Positions 37,913-47,141 are shown, counted from the first letter of the stretch. The stretch is 64,000 nt of DNA from Campylobacter concisus (GCF_002913225.1 NZ_PPAW01000015.1:62001-126000), one strand, 5' to 3'. Notes: a model not told the origin generated them from the sequence alone. Numbers and translations are program-made.

Positions 37913-38227
37913 ATGAAAAATTTAAAAATTTTACTTTGTCTAGTGCTTGCAAGCCTTGCATACGGCGCTGATCTAAACACAGCTAGCAAGAGCGAACTAA
38001 TGAGCCTTGGGCTAAATAAAAGCCAAGCACTAAATGTTATAAAATATAGAAAAGCTCATAAATTTACAAGCATCGAGGAGCTTGAGAAGGTTCAAGGCAT
38101 CGGCTTTAACGACATGCAAAAGGTCAAAGAAAAGCTTAGTGTAAAAGATAGCCAAAAGACCAAAAAAGCTGACCCCAAAAAGAAGTCAAAAAGCAAAAAG
38201 CTAAAAAGTAAGAAAAAGAAAAAATAG
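37913..38227 (+). CDS. ComEA-like helix-hairpin-helix protein
   Basis: A 104-residue secreted protein: a signal peptide (cleavage after ASLAYGA), then the ComEA-type HhH DNA-binding unit (DLNTASKSELMSLGLNKSQA, YRKAHKFTSIEELEKVQGIG). The last about 30 residues are almost pure lysine and serine. It probably binds DNA in the periplasm, possibly for natural transformation, as in other campylobacters where a ComEA-like protein aids DNA uptake. The extreme lysine tail may add nonspecific DNA or peptidoglycan affinity. It starts 8 bases after pbp1A, so it is likely cotranscribed. Confidence 0.85.
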   Translation: MKNLKILLCLVLASLAYGADLNTASKSELMSLGLNKSQALNVIKYRKAHKFTSIEELEKVQGIGFNDMQKVKEKLSVKDSQKTKKADPKKKSKSKKLKSKKKKK

Positions 38228-38242
38228 TTTTTCTCTTATAAA

Positions 38243-38301
38243 TTTCTAGCCATTTGCATTTTAACTCTATCATTACGCCGCTGAAAGAATGTGGCTAGAA
38301 A
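38243..38301. repeat. 10-bp inverted repeat spanning the pseudogene start
   Basis: TTTCTAGCCA (38243-38252) and TGGCTAGAAA (38292-38301) are perfect inverted copies 39 bases apart, between the ComEA-like gene and the broken transferase. The loop is too long for a standard terminator, and its role is unknown. Confidence 0.5.
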
Positions 38302-39625
38302 TGCTAAACATCGACAAAATAAGACATATAAGCTTTTTGTAATTTTTAATTTTATTTGTAGCTTATATGTTTTTCATAAACTATATATTTTTATTCAAGG
38401 GCATGTTTTTAGGGTTTTTATCGGGCGACACTTTGTCTTTTCTATACTGCTTTTTGTTCTACTTAGCATATTTTTCTTTTGCTCTTTGCTGGAGTTTTTT
38501 GTATTTTGCTTGTGCCATTTTTGCTAAAACCTCTTGCTATCTTTCTCATCATGATTAGCAGCATATCTACTTACTTTATGCAAGCTTATGGCGTCATTAT
38601 AGATAAAGGCATGCTATTAAATGCCTTGCATATATGTAGTGCTTATAGAGATTAGCTATGGAGTTTTAAAAGTGCACTTAGATCAAGAGCAAAATAACCT
38701 TTAGCATTTTGGTAAGTGCAGCCGTAATCTTTGGCACTCATGTCTAAAATTTTTATATCATTTTTTAGAGAGCATAACGCCTCAACCATAAGCGTTTTAC
38801 TCCCATACTATCCTATCTACTCTGGTATAAGATTAGCAAAGTCTTTGGCGCAAAAACCGCTGCCTTTTACCTACGTGGCAAATGACGCAACGCTTACTAA
38901 CGATAAAGCGAGAAAATTTTAGCAACCGCGAAGCTAAAGCTCGTGAAAATTTAGTTGATATCATCAATAAACTTGGCATAAAAACATACTTTTTTGGCAA
39001 CAATAGTGGTGGCTGCGAAAAAAGAGGAGCGGTGGTTTGCGACAACCTTGATCAAAACCACACTTCAGAGCACAAAGCAGAAGGTTTTGATGAAGTGATA
39101 TTTGATGAGGCAAAAAAGGTCATAAAAGATGCAAATTCCACTACATTTATCGTGCTGCATTTACAAGGCTCACACGGCCATATCTACTACAAAGGCTATC
39201 CAAGTAAATTTAAAGAATTTACCCCAACATGCGACACCGCCGAGCTAAACAAATGCACGCCAGATGAGATAGCAAACACCTATGACAACACCATTTTATA
39301 CGAGGACTATCTGCAAAGCGAGCTAATAAACGCCCTTGAAGCAAAAAAAGATAAATTTGAAGTTGCCATGTTCTTTTTCTCAGATCATGGAGAGAGCCTG
39401 GGCGAAAATGGTATATATTTACACGGACTGCCTTACTCCATCGCTCCAGACGAGCAAAAACACATCCCAGCCATCATCTTTTCAAGCGATAGCGAGCTTT
39501 TAAAAAGGCTAAAAACTAGAAAAGGCGAAAGTCTTTCGCATGATTTTGTCTTTAGCTCAGTTCTTGGATATTTTGGAGTGAAAACTAAGGCTTATGAGCC
39601 AGAATTTGATATTTTTAGGGAGTAA
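38289..39625 (+). pseudogene. Broken EptA/EptC-type phosphoethanolamine transferase
   Basis: Pieces of one transferase lie in order but in different frames. Hydrophobic N-terminal helices come first (38289-38520, with a stop). A shifted frame near 38520-38635 then reads YFMQAYGVIIDKGMLLNAL, a characteristic EptA-type segment. FFREHNAS and RLAKSLAQKPLPF follow at about 38760-38870. Near 38915 the sequence jumps from LTNDKARK directly to FSNREAKARENLVDIINKLG. The intervening part of the family, which carries the metal-site GET motif and the catalytic threonine, is missing. The remaining C-terminal catalytic part (38882-39625) is open and well conserved, with SDHGESLGENGIYLHGLPY. Several frameshifts plus a catalytic deletion mean no activity from this copy. 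Confidence 0.9.
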
Positions 39626-39631
39626 ATTTAA

Positions 39632-39667
39632 AGCCAGCCTAGGCAAAGCCCGAAGCTGGCTCAAATT
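39632..39667. terminator. Hairpin between the pseudogene and glyS
   Basis: GCCAGC (39633-39638) pairs with GCTGGC (39655-39660), with an inner GGC/GCC pair and outer AAATTT/AAATTT pairing. It lies between convergent stops, so it could serve both strands. Confidence 0.6.
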
Positions 39668-41685
39668 TACAAGCTGATCTCTTTTATATCAGCTACTTTT
39701 AATATCTCGCTATAAATTTGACCGATGATCGCGACGCGGTTATTTCGCACTTTCTCGTTTTCAACGTTTATCATGACTTTGTCAAAAAACTCATCTATCT
39801 GCGGCTTTAGTGCAAATAGCGCTTTTAGCCTTGGCTCGTAGGCTAGGCTCTTATCGACCGCTTTAAACGCCTCATTTAAGGCCTTTTCAGCATCTATCTC
39901 AAAGAGGCTCTCATCGACCTTGCTAAATTTATCATCTTTTATGATATTTGCAAGGCGCTTAAATGTCGAGAAATTCTCCCTAAAATTTGGCTCGCTTGAA
40001 ATTTTAGCAAGTGCATCTATCATCTTAGTTAGCTCCAAGATATCTTTCTCTCCGCTTTTTATGCACGCTTTTACGATAGAAGCGTTTGCGTCAAAGAAGG
40101 TATAGAGCCTATCAAGGATGAAATTTATAAGCACTTCAACATCAAATTTTTTATACTCTTTTGCGATATCTTCTAAAATTTCTTTTACGTTAAATTTCAG
40201 ATTGTGCGCCAAAACGATCTTTATTACGCCATTTGCTGCGCGCCTTAGAGCGTATGGATCTTTCGTGCCACTTGGGATTTTGCCGATGCTAAAAAGTCCC
40301 ATTAGCGTATCAAGCTTATTTGAAAGTGCTACAACCGAGCTAAAGACCTTGCTTGGACACTGCGCCTCCTCGCCGTCTGGCAGATACTGCTCTTTTATAG
40401 CTAAAACGACATTTTCATCCTCATTTTTAGCCTTTGCGTAGTAAGCACCCATGACGCCTTGAAGCTCGGTAAATTCATAAACCATCTGTGTTGTAAGGTC
40501 AGCCTTGCTTAGCATCACAGCTCGCTCTAGCTTCGCCTCATATTCGCCAGCCTCTTTTTTAAGTAGCTCGTCGTAGTTGCTAGCAAGTTTTTTAGCCACT
40601 TTTAACTCTCTAAGCTCTTTTTCGTAGATACTTCCAATCTCTTTTAGATAGGTTATATTTTTTAGTTTTTCTGGACCAAATTCGGCTTTAAGGTCGCTTT
40701 GCCAAAAGAACATCGCGTCACTTAGCCTTGCTCTTAGCACCTTTTCGTTGCCCTTGATGATGAGCGAGTAGTCATCTGTAATAGCGTTGCTAACGACCAC
40801 AAAGCCATTTGCGAGCTTGCCATCTTTAAAGACTGGGAAATAGCGCTGATTTTCTTTCATAGAAGTGATGATGACCTCGCTTGGCACCTCCAAAAACTCC
40901 TCTTCAAACGAGCCAAGAATCGCTGTTGGATACTCAGTGATCGCCACGACTTCAGCTAGCAAGTCTCTATCTATCTCGATCTTTAGCCCACTTTTTTGGC
41001 TGATCTTTTCAAACTCATCAAGGATTATTTTCTCTCTCTCGTCCGCTTCAAGCACGACGCCACGGCTCTTTGAGCCTTCAAAATACTCTTTTATATTTGA
41101 AATTTTTATCTTGTCGTAGCTGATGCTTCTGTGAGGATAGGTAGAGTTGCTGCTCTCTACGCCAAATTTATTAATTTTAATGACCTCATCACCAAGCAAG
41201 CACAAAAACGATCTTATCGGGCGGATAAACTCGAACTCGCCATTGCCCCAGCGCATAGACCTGCCAAAGCTAAGGCTCTTTAAAAACTCCTCGACCATGT
41301 CGCCCATTATCTTAGCAACCGGCTCGCCCTTCACCTCTTTTTCGTAGTAAAGCACCTCTTTGCCGTCTATCTCTTTAAATTTAAGCTCGCTCTCGCTTAT
41401 GCCACATTTATTTGCAAAGCTAAGCGCGGCCTTTGTAAAGGCCCCATCTTTTAGCGCTACTTGCTTTGGCGCACCAACGAAACTAGCCACGCTATCTGGC
41501 TGAGCCTGCGGGAATTTCTCATGGAAAAAGACCAAACGGCGCGGCGTGTAGTAAAATTTAAACTCGCTTTTGATGTTATATTTTTCAAGCACAGCCTGCC
41601 ATTTAGCATTGATGTTTGGCAGCTCCCTTAAAAATGGTATCGCTGGAAGCTCCTCGACTCCGATCTCTAGTAACAACTCTTTCAT
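39667..41685 (-). CDS. glyS: Glycyl-tRNA synthetase beta subunit
   Basis: A 672-residue beta chain of the alpha2beta2 glycyl-tRNA synthetase. The N-terminus LLLEIGVEELPA is diagnostic. Internal blocks ESSNSTYPHRSI, MVYEFTELQGVMGAYYAK and KIPSGTKDPYALRRAANGVI are family signatures. glyQ (alpha subunit) is not adjacent, so it lies elsewhere. The ATG overlaps the stop of the 51-residue membrane protein by 3 bases, implying translational coupling. Confidence 0.96.
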   Translation of the reverse strand: MKELLLEIGVEELPAIPFLRELPNINAKWQAVLEKYNIKSEFKFYYTPRRLVFFHEKFPQAQPDSVASFVGAPKQVALKDGAFTKAALSFANKCGISESELKFKEIDGKEVLYYEKEVKGEPVAKIMGDMVEEFLKSLSFGRSMRWGNGEFEFIRPIRSFLCLLGDEVIKINKFGVESSNSTYPHRSISYDKIKISNIKEYFEGSKSRGVVLEADEREKIILDEFEKISQKSGLKIEIDRDLLAEVVAITEYPTAILGSFEEEFLEVPSEVIITSMKENQRYFPVFKDGKLANGFVVVSNAITDDYSLIIKGNEKVLRARLSDAMFFWQSDLKAEFGPEKLKNITYLKEIGSIYEKELRELKVAKKLASNYDELLKKEAGEYEAKLERAVMLSKADLTTQMVYEFTELQGVMGAYYAKAKNEDENVVLAIKEQYLPDGEEAQCPSKVFSSVVALSNKLDTLMGLFSIGKIPSGTKDPYALRRAANGVIKIVLAHNLKFNVKEILEDIAKEYKKFDVEVLINFILDRLYTFFDANASIVKACIKSGEKDILELTKMIDALAKISSEPNFRENFSTFKRLANIIKDDKFSKVDESLFEIDAEKALNEAFKAVDKSLAYEPRLKALFALKPQIDEFFDKVMINVENEKVRNNRVAIIGQIYSEILKVADIKEISL

Positions 41686-41837
41686 ATCTCACTCTTTTTA
41701 TTAAAATTTTCTCTTTTTTCTCTTATCATCTCTCTTGCTTTCTCCTTCTCTTGCGCCTGCAAAATAACGCCTCTTATCATAAATATCACAAACAAAACAA
41801 ACACTGCGATCATAAAAATATCTAAAATTTGCACCAT
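41682..41837 (-). CDS. 51-residue membrane microprotein coupled to glyS
   Basis: A frame of 51 codons starts at the ATG immediately after the TAG of the upstream nuclease-fold gene (TAGATG) and ends in TGA overlapping the glyS ATG (ATGA). Residues about 3-26 form a single membrane helix (ILDIFMIAVFVLFVIFMIRG), followed by a strongly charged helix (QAQEKEKAREMIREKRENFN). The exact packing between two real genes and the clean helix-plus-charged-tail design support a real gene. The family is not recognised and the function is unknown. Confidence 0.75.
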   Translation of the reverse strand: MVQILDIFMIAVFVLFVIFMIRGVILQAQEKEKAREMIREKRENFNKKSEI

Positions 41838-43232
41838 CTACTCCACAACGATCTCTTTTTCGTTTTTATAAATTTTTACCCTCGCTCGCTCAAAGCTATA
41901 CTCGCCATCTTTTAGCCTCTTTTTACTATAAACTCTGATCTTGCCATGTGGCGTATGCAAGTAGCCACTCTCCAGCTTGCCTGAAATTTTAGCGATCACG
42001 TCGCCACTTCTAGCCTCACTTAGTTTTGAGCTATCAAGTAAATTTTCACTCACATCTTTTGTGCCATGCTCATTTATGATCTCATAAGAGCTCACTTCAA
42101 GCGCCTCTTTGTAAAATTTCACTCGTCTAATCAAAATGTCAAGCTCATCGCCGACGCCGACGCTATTTTTAGGATCAAAAACGTAAATTCCACGGCGATT
42201 TTTCGAGATGATAAAGCCATGTTTATCTTTTAAGATGACAACGGCTCTTTCAACTAGCGCTGGCACATCCTCAGGATGCTCAAAAAGCGTGTCAATGTCA
42301 GCTTTTTTATAGTTTTGATCCTCTACTTTTTTAGCTTCTTTTTTCAAATTTTCATTCGCAAGCTTGCCACTTTTAGCAGGGCTAGGTTTGGTTGAGATTT
42401 TAAATTTAAGCGCAAAGTGATCTGAGTAAAGATCGCTCTTTGCAAAGCCATGCTCATCGACCACAAAGCTTGGCTTAAAGACCTCAAAACTACCATCAAC
42501 ATAGCTTAGATCGCCATTTGCCATAAAGCTAGGCGAGAGCAAAACGTGATCAATGGCTCGCTTTTTGCCATGAACTGCATGAGAGTATCTATCTTTTGGG
42601 GCGAGAAAGCTATAAAGATCGTAAAATCCACGAGTTGCAATGATATCGTTTAAGATAGATTTTTGCCCATAAGGTGAGTTAAAATCACCTAAAACAATGG
42701 CGTTTTGTTCATCAATAAGAGCCGCTCTTAGCGTCCTTTCGGCCTTTTTTTGCATATTTATGCCATTTTTATAAGCTGGAAAGTGATTAACAAAAACGCT
42801 AAATTTCTTACCCTCCACCACAAAAACGACCTTTAAAATGTTTCTAGTTTTTACATTTGGCACTTCAAAAATTTCACTGCCACTTGGCTTTATCTTTGAC
42901 ACAAGAGCTAGTCCGACTGGAGAGTTTTTTGCCTTGCTAAAGGCTATAAATTTATACTCACTGCCATCAACCAAAGCCCTTAAAACCTGCTCGTTTTCAA
43001 CCTCTTCAAGTGCGATGATGTCGGTATTTATAGCGTCTATGACCTGTTTTGTTCTTTTTAGTTTTGAACTAGCCGCCTCGCAGTCCCATTTTGAAGTGTT
43101 AGATTTAAAGTCAGGATATTCGCTACCATCATCCTTGCAGTCAAATAAATTTTGCACATTATAAGTTGCGATGCTTATATCGCTTGCAAACACCATCAAA
43201 ACGGCAAAAACTAATGCAAAAAGCGCTCTCAA
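41838..43232 (-). CDS. Secreted endonuclease/exonuclease/phosphatase-fold protein
   Basis: A 464-residue protein with a signal peptide (cleavage near MVFASDIS). The EEP fold motifs are visible: ISIATYNVQNLFD, then IIALEEVENEQVL with the metal glutamate, VNHFPAYKNG, LGDFNSPYGQKSI and a YSDHFALKFK end with the catalytic histidine. It is probably a periplasmic or secreted DNase or phosphodiesterase. The last about 170 residues are a separate unrecognised region. The start codon is TTG, overlapping the trmL stop (TTGA) and preceded by AGGAGCGAGG. Extracellular DNases matter for biofilm and DNA uptake, but the substrate here is unproven. Confidence 0.82.
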   Translation of the reverse strand: MRALFALVFAVLMVFASDISIATYNVQNLFDCKDDGSEYPDFKSNTSKWDCEAASSKLKRTKQVIDAINTDIIALEEVENEQVLRALVDGSEYKFIAFSKAKNSPVGLALVSKIKPSGSEIFEVPNVKTRNILKVVFVVEGKKFSVFVNHFPAYKNGINMQKKAERTLRAALIDEQNAIVLGDFNSPYGQKSILNDIIATRGFYDLYSFLAPKDRYSHAVHGKKRAIDHVLLSPSFMANGDLSYVDGSFEVFKPSFVVDEHGFAKSDLYSDHFALKFKISTKPSPAKSGKLANENLKKEAKKVEDQNYKKADIDTLFEHPEDVPALVERAVVILKDKHGFIISKNRRGIYVFDPKNSVGVGDELDILIRRVKFYKEALEVSSYEIINEHGTKDVSENLLDSSKLSEARSGDVIAKISGKLESGYLHTPHGKIRVYSKKRLKDGEYSFERARVKIYKNEKEIVVE

Positions 43233-43708
43233 ACCTCGCTCCTAAAGTCAAATTTAGAGATGTTTTGTCTGATCGCCTCATACGCGATGATGCCAGCACT
43301 CATGGCTAAATTTAAGCTCCTGCCCTCTTTTCCCATCGGGATCGTTACGGCATTTTTAAAATTTATATCCATAAATTCTCTTGGCAGTCCAGTGCTCTCT
43401 CCGCCAAAAAATATAAAATCTCCTGGCTCAAATTTAGCGTCGTAGTAAAGCCTATTTGTCTTAGTCGTAGCAAAGAAAAATCGCTCTTTGTGGCTTAAAT
43501 TTGCCTCCAAAAACTCATCTAGGCTCCCCCAAATTTTTGGATCTAAAATTTTCCAGTAGTCAAGCCCTGCCCGTCTAACCGCCTTTTCGCTCAGATCAAA
43601 GACAGTTGGCTTAACGATGTGCAGCTTTAAATTTGCATTTACACACATTCTGCCAATAGCTCCGGTGTTTTGCGGTATCTGAGGATGGACTAGGACTATG
43701 TTAAACAT
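43229..43708 (-). CDS. trmL: tRNA (cytidine(34)-2'-O)-methyltransferase
   Basis: SPOUT-family methyltransferase of 159 residues that methylates the wobble base of certain leucine tRNAs. FNIVLVHPQIPQNTGAIGRM at the N-terminus, FFGGESTGLPREFM, and the knot-forming IPMGKEGRSLNLAMSAGIIA are typical. The gene is coupled to the downstream nuclease-fold gene. Confidence 0.94.
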   Translation of the reverse strand: MFNIVLVHPQIPQNTGAIGRMCVNANLKLHIVKPTVFDLSEKAVRRAGLDYWKILDPKIWGSLDEFLEANLSHKERFFFATTKTNRLYYDAKFEPGDFIFFGGESTGLPREFMDINFKNAVTIPMGKEGRSLNLAMSAGIIAYEAIRQNISKFDFRSEV

Positions 43709-43806
43709 AAATTTATTTTTGCCTTAAAAAGTGTTATAAACTGGCTCATTTTAGCCAAAATGGGCTTTTAAGAGTTTTAAAATTTAAATTTTATTTATCT
43801 ATAAAT

Positions 43807-44973
43807 TTAGCGTTTTGCAAGAGTTTCAAGGTGCTTTGTGATAGCAAGCAACTGCCTTCGTTTTATCTCAGCGGCGATCATCTCATTTTTAAAGCCAGCC
43901 GCCAAGATCTCGTTCACATCGACCTTTGCGTCAAATTTACCCTCATAGACCCCAAGCTCTTTTGCACGCCCTATGCGCTCTTTGTTATAAGCTCCCAGCC
44001 ATGATTTTAGTGGCATATTTAGAGCAATTTCTAGTAGTTCTCTATCACTTGGCATCTCTTTAAAATAGGGCTCTTTTAAGATAGAAAAGTAGCTCTTTGG
44101 CAGGCGCATTTTCTCTAAAATTTCCTTTGCGTCAAGCTCAAATTTACCAAAAAGCATATACAAAAACAGCCTCTCGTCATCTACAAATTTCCTAGCGCTC
44201 TTTAGCTCAGCTAAAAACTCATCATTCTTGCGAATTTGAACGCCAAAAATTTGCTCAAAAAGCGAAAGCTTAAAAAGATAAAAAGCCCCTTTTTCAAGAT
44301 GCTCTGAGCGAAAAAATTTAATGAGTTCGGTATTTATCCTATCATGGCTTAGATGCGCTAGATCAAGCGTTTTCATAAGCTCTATCGTCTCGTCAGCTAT
44401 GCTAAAACCAAGCCTAGCGCTAAACTGCACGCCACGCAGCACCCTTAGCGGATCTTCTTTAAATTTCTCACTATCGATGTGCCTTAGTGTCTTGCTCGCA
44501 AGGTCTTTTTTGCCGCCATGAAAGTCTAAAATTTCGCCGTCAAAGATATTCATCATCATGGCATTTATCGTAAAATCACGCCTAAGACTAGCAAGGCTTG
44601 GGTCATTTATATAGCTTACAGCAAAGTCTTTGTGCGAATTTCCGGTCTTACTCTCGCTTCTAGGCAAGCCAAGATCATAGTTTTTGTATTTATAGATGAA
44701 GTAGCTTTTGCCAACACCACTAGCCTTTATGCTAGCCATCAGCTCGTCAAATTTAGCTGGCTTTATGTCATAAATTTCAATATCGTAGTCATAAATTTCT
44801 CGTCCCAAAAGCGCGTCTCTTACGCAGCCTCCGACTAGATAGACACGCTTGCTAAATGGAGCAAATAGCGATCTAAAAAAGTCTAGCTCGCTATTTTTGT
44901 AAATTTCTGTCCCAGTTTTTGCCTCAAATTTATTATTTTGAGAGATTTTGAAGTCTATTTTCGATATTTGCAA
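43807..44973 (-). CDS. cca: CCA tRNA nucleotidyltransferase
   Basis: Class II nucleotidyltransferase of 388 residues that adds or repairs the CCA end of tRNAs. The signature VYLVGGCVRDALLG is at about 45-58, followed by DYDIEIY with the catalytic acid pair. FTINAMM and DPLRVLRGVQFSARLGF follow. Residues 1 to about 40 are an unusual N-terminal extension before the catalytic core. The start overlaps the preceding coiled-coil gene by 41 bases; a later start would lose little of the conserved core. There is no HD domain. Confidence 0.92.
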   Translation of the reverse strand: MQISKIDFKISQNNKFEAKTGTEIYKNSELDFFRSLFAPFSKRVYLVGGCVRDALLGREIYDYDIEIYDIKPAKFDELMASIKASGVGKSYFIYKYKNYDLGLPRSESKTGNSHKDFAVSYINDPSLASLRRDFTINAMMMNIFDGEILDFHGGKKDLASKTLRHIDSEKFKEDPLRVLRGVQFSARLGFSIADETIELMKTLDLAHLSHDRINTELIKFFRSEHLEKGAFYLFKLSLFEQIFGVQIRKNDEFLAELKSARKFVDDERLFLYMLFGKFELDAKEILEKMRLPKSYFSILKEPYFKEMPSDRELLEIALNMPLKSWLGAYNKERIGRAKELGVYEGKFDAKVDVNEILAAGFKNEMIAAEIKRRQLLAITKHLETLAKR

Positions 44974-45340
44974 GGGTAAATTCTAAAAATTTAGTCGTTA
45001 GCTCGAGCCTTTGGCTAAGATCTTGTTCGCTAGTTTGCTTAAGCCCTTCAAAAAGCACCTCGATGCGCTCAGCAAGATTTGCTAAGAAAATTTCCTCCTC
45101 GCTTATCTCCCTGCTCTTTGGCGAAATTTGCGCCACCTTTGGCTCTGGCTCGCTTTGCGCGCTTATTTCAAGCTCTGGTTCTTCAGCCGCCTCTTGCTCT
45201 CTAGTCTCCATAGCCAAAAGCTCTTTTTTTAAATTCTCCCTTTCAAGCTCTTCTTGCTTTTTGTTTTGCAGTGCCTCTATCTTCTCAAGCTCGGCGCTAA
45301 CCTCACTAATGGCCATCCTAGCGATATCATCAAGCTTCAT
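44933..45340 (-). CDS. Coiled-coil protein, unknown function
   Basis: A 135-residue soluble protein, glutamate- and lysine-rich, predicted as a long coiled coil (about residues 8-50), then an acidic low-complexity segment and a second helical region at 85-135 ending with ENRLQNLSK. I chose the ATG at 45340, which overlaps the previous stop (ATGA), over a GTG at 45355. It is coupled to the TPR-like gene upstream and overlaps cca downstream. Family not recognised. Confidence 0.75.
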   Translation of the reverse strand: MKLDDIARMAISEVSAELEKIEALQNKKQEELERENLKKELLAMETREQEAAEEPELEISAQSEPEPKVAQISPKSREISEEEIFLANLAERIEVLFEGLKQTSEQDLSQRLELTTKFLEFTLANIENRLQNLSK

Positions 45341-45582
45341 AATCTTATCAACCACCTTTTAAATTCATTTATCTCTTCGTCACTTTTCATCCTGATAAAA
45401 AACTCTTTCATCTGCTCGTTTTTTATCACGCGCTCCTTGCGAAGTCCGCTCAGGCGGCTTATCGCGCTAAGGGCGTCCTTGTTTGACGGGTCTTGCTTTA
45501 AGATGTTCTTGTAAATTTCAAGCGCATCATCTTTTAGCCCCTGCGCCTCGTAGATCAGTGCTTCAGTGATCGTGTTTTTCAT
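45337..45582 (-). CDS. Small TPR-like protein
   Basis: An 81-residue protein starting at the ATG at 45582, which overlaps the leuB stop. [20 protein letters not shown] and [18 protein letters not shown] make one clear tetratricopeptide-type helix pair; the rest is charged helix. TPR units bind other proteins, and the partner here could be the coiled-coil protein encoded directly downstream, though that is inference. Confidence 0.78.
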   Translation of the reverse strand: MKNTITEALIYEAQGLKDDALEIYKNILKQDPSNKDALSAISRLSGLRKERVIKNEQMKEFFIRMKSDEEINEFKRWLIRL

Positions 45583-46646
45583 TTTTTGATAAATCCTGCT
45601 ATCACGTCGCCTATCTCGCTTGTTGAGCAAATTTCAACTGCGTTAAAAGCGGCGATATCTTTTGTTCTATATCCCTTTGCAAGAGCTGTTTTTACGGCAT
45701 TTTCTATCGCATTTGCAGCTTCGCTCTCGCCAAAAGCGTATCTTAGCATCATCGCTGCACTTAAAATGGTCGCGATCGGATTTGCTATGCCCTGCCCTGC
45801 GATGTCTGGTGCTGAGCCATGGATAGGTTCATAAATTCCCACTTTGCCACCCATGCTAGCGCTTGGTAAAAGTCCTATCGAGCCACAAACCATGCTCGCT
45901 TCGTCGCTTAAAATGTCGCCAAATAAATTTTCAGTAAGTATGACGTCAAAATTTGCTGGCGCCCTTACTAGCTGCATCGCTGCGTTATCGACATACATAA
46001 AGCTAAGCTCTACTTCAGGATAGCCCTTTGCCACTTCGCTTGTCACCTCGCGCCAAAGCTGGCTTGTCTCAAGCACATTTGCTTTATCGACCATGCAGAC
46101 CTTTTTCTTGCGAAGCATAGCCGTCTCAAAGGCGATCTTTGCGATACGCTCGATCTCAAATTTAGTATAAACCATCGTGTTAAACGCTCTATCTTCGCCT
46201 TTTTCACGTGGCTGACCAAAATAAAGCCCACCAGTTAGCTCACGAACCACGACAAAATCAACGCCCTTTAAAACCTCTGGCTTTAGCGTGCTAGCATCCA
46301 CTAGCTCGTCAAAGATGATAGCTGGGCGTAAATTTGCATAAGCTTCTAGCTCTTTTCTGATCTTTAAAAGCCCACTCTCTGGCCTTAGGTGCCTTGGCAG
46401 GCTGTCCCATTTCTCGCCACCGATCGCTCCAAAAAGCACAGCGTCGCTACTAAGTGCCGAGCTTAGCGTCTCATCTGGCAGTGGCTCGCCAAAAACGTCG
46501 TAGGCTGCGCCGCCCATAAGCTTGTAGTCATACTCAAATTTGATACCAAACTCGGCACTTACGACGTCTAAAACCTTTATCGCCTCGTCGATGATCTCAG
46601 GGCCGATGCCATCGCCTTTTATAACGCAAATTTTATAGTTTTTCAT
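45579..46646 (-). CDS. leuB: 3-isopropylmalate dehydrogenase
   Basis: NAD-dependent oxidative decarboxylase of leucine synthesis, 355 residues. [55 protein letters not shown], and [20 protein letters not shown] (metal aspartates) are the family blocks. It is followed directly by the TPR-like gene and preceded by leuD (9-base gap), with no leuC between. Confidence 0.96.
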   Translation of the reverse strand: MKNYKICVIKGDGIGPEIIDEAIKVLDVVSAEFGIKFEYDYKLMGGAAYDVFGEPLPDETLSSALSSDAVLFGAIGGEKWDSLPRHLRPESGLLKIRKELEAYANLRPAIIFDELVDASTLKPEVLKGVDFVVVRELTGGLYFGQPREKGEDRAFNTMVYTKFEIERIAKIAFETAMLRKKKVCMVDKANVLETSQLWREVTSEVAKGYPEVELSFMYVDNAAMQLVRAPANFDVILTENLFGDILSDEASMVCGSIGLLPSASMGGKVGIYEPIHGSAPDIAGQGIANPIATILSAAMMLRYAFGESEAANAIENAVKTALAKGYRTKDIAAFNAVEICSTSEIGDVIAGFIKK

Positions 46647-46655
46647 CGCCGCTCC

Positions 46656-47141
46656 TTAGTTCATCTTCGCTTTTGCGTATTCGATAAGGCCGCCAGCGTT
46701 TAAAAGCTCTTGCATAAATGGCGGGATAGCGTTAAATTTATACTCTTTTTTTGTGCTTTCATTTACGATGACGCCGTTATCTACGTCGATCTTTAGCGTG
46801 TCGCCCTCGTTTATCTCATCAGTCTCTTTTATCTCAAGTATCAAAAGCCCTGTGTTAAAGCTATTTCTGTAAAAAATCCTCGCAAAGCTCTTAGCCACAA
46901 CAGCTGCTATGCCAGCCTCTTTTAGCGCTAGTGGGGCGTGCTCTCTTGAGCTACCGCAGCCAAAATTTTCGCCAGCTACGATGATGTCGCCTTTTGCTAT
47001 TTTTGAGCTAAATTTAGGATCAGCGTCTTCCATGATGTGTTTTGCTAGCTCTTTTTCGTCTGAAGTGTTTAAATATCTTGCAGCGATGATGATGTCGGTG
47101 TCGATATTATCGCCAAATTTCCAAACTTTGCCTTCTTTCAT
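46656..47141 (-). CDS. leuD: 3-isopropylmalate dehydratase small subunit
   Basis: Small swivelling subunit of 161 residues. VWKFGDNIDTDIIIAARYLN is at the start, then the substrate loop NFGCGSSREHAPLALKEAGI and ARIFYRNSFNTGL. This is the short LeuD form that pairs with a HACN-like large subunit. In C. jejuni I recall leuA-leuB-leuC-leuD in order; here leuD is upstream of leuB and leuC is not in the window. Confidence 0.95.
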   Translation of the reverse strand: MKEGKVWKFGDNIDTDIIIAARYLNTSDEKELAKHIMEDADPKFSSKIAKGDIIVAGENFGCGSSREHAPLALKEAGIAAVVAKSFARIFYRNSFNTGLLILEIKETDEINEGDTLKIDVDNGVIVNESTKKEYKFNAIPPFMQELLNAGGLIEYAKAKMN

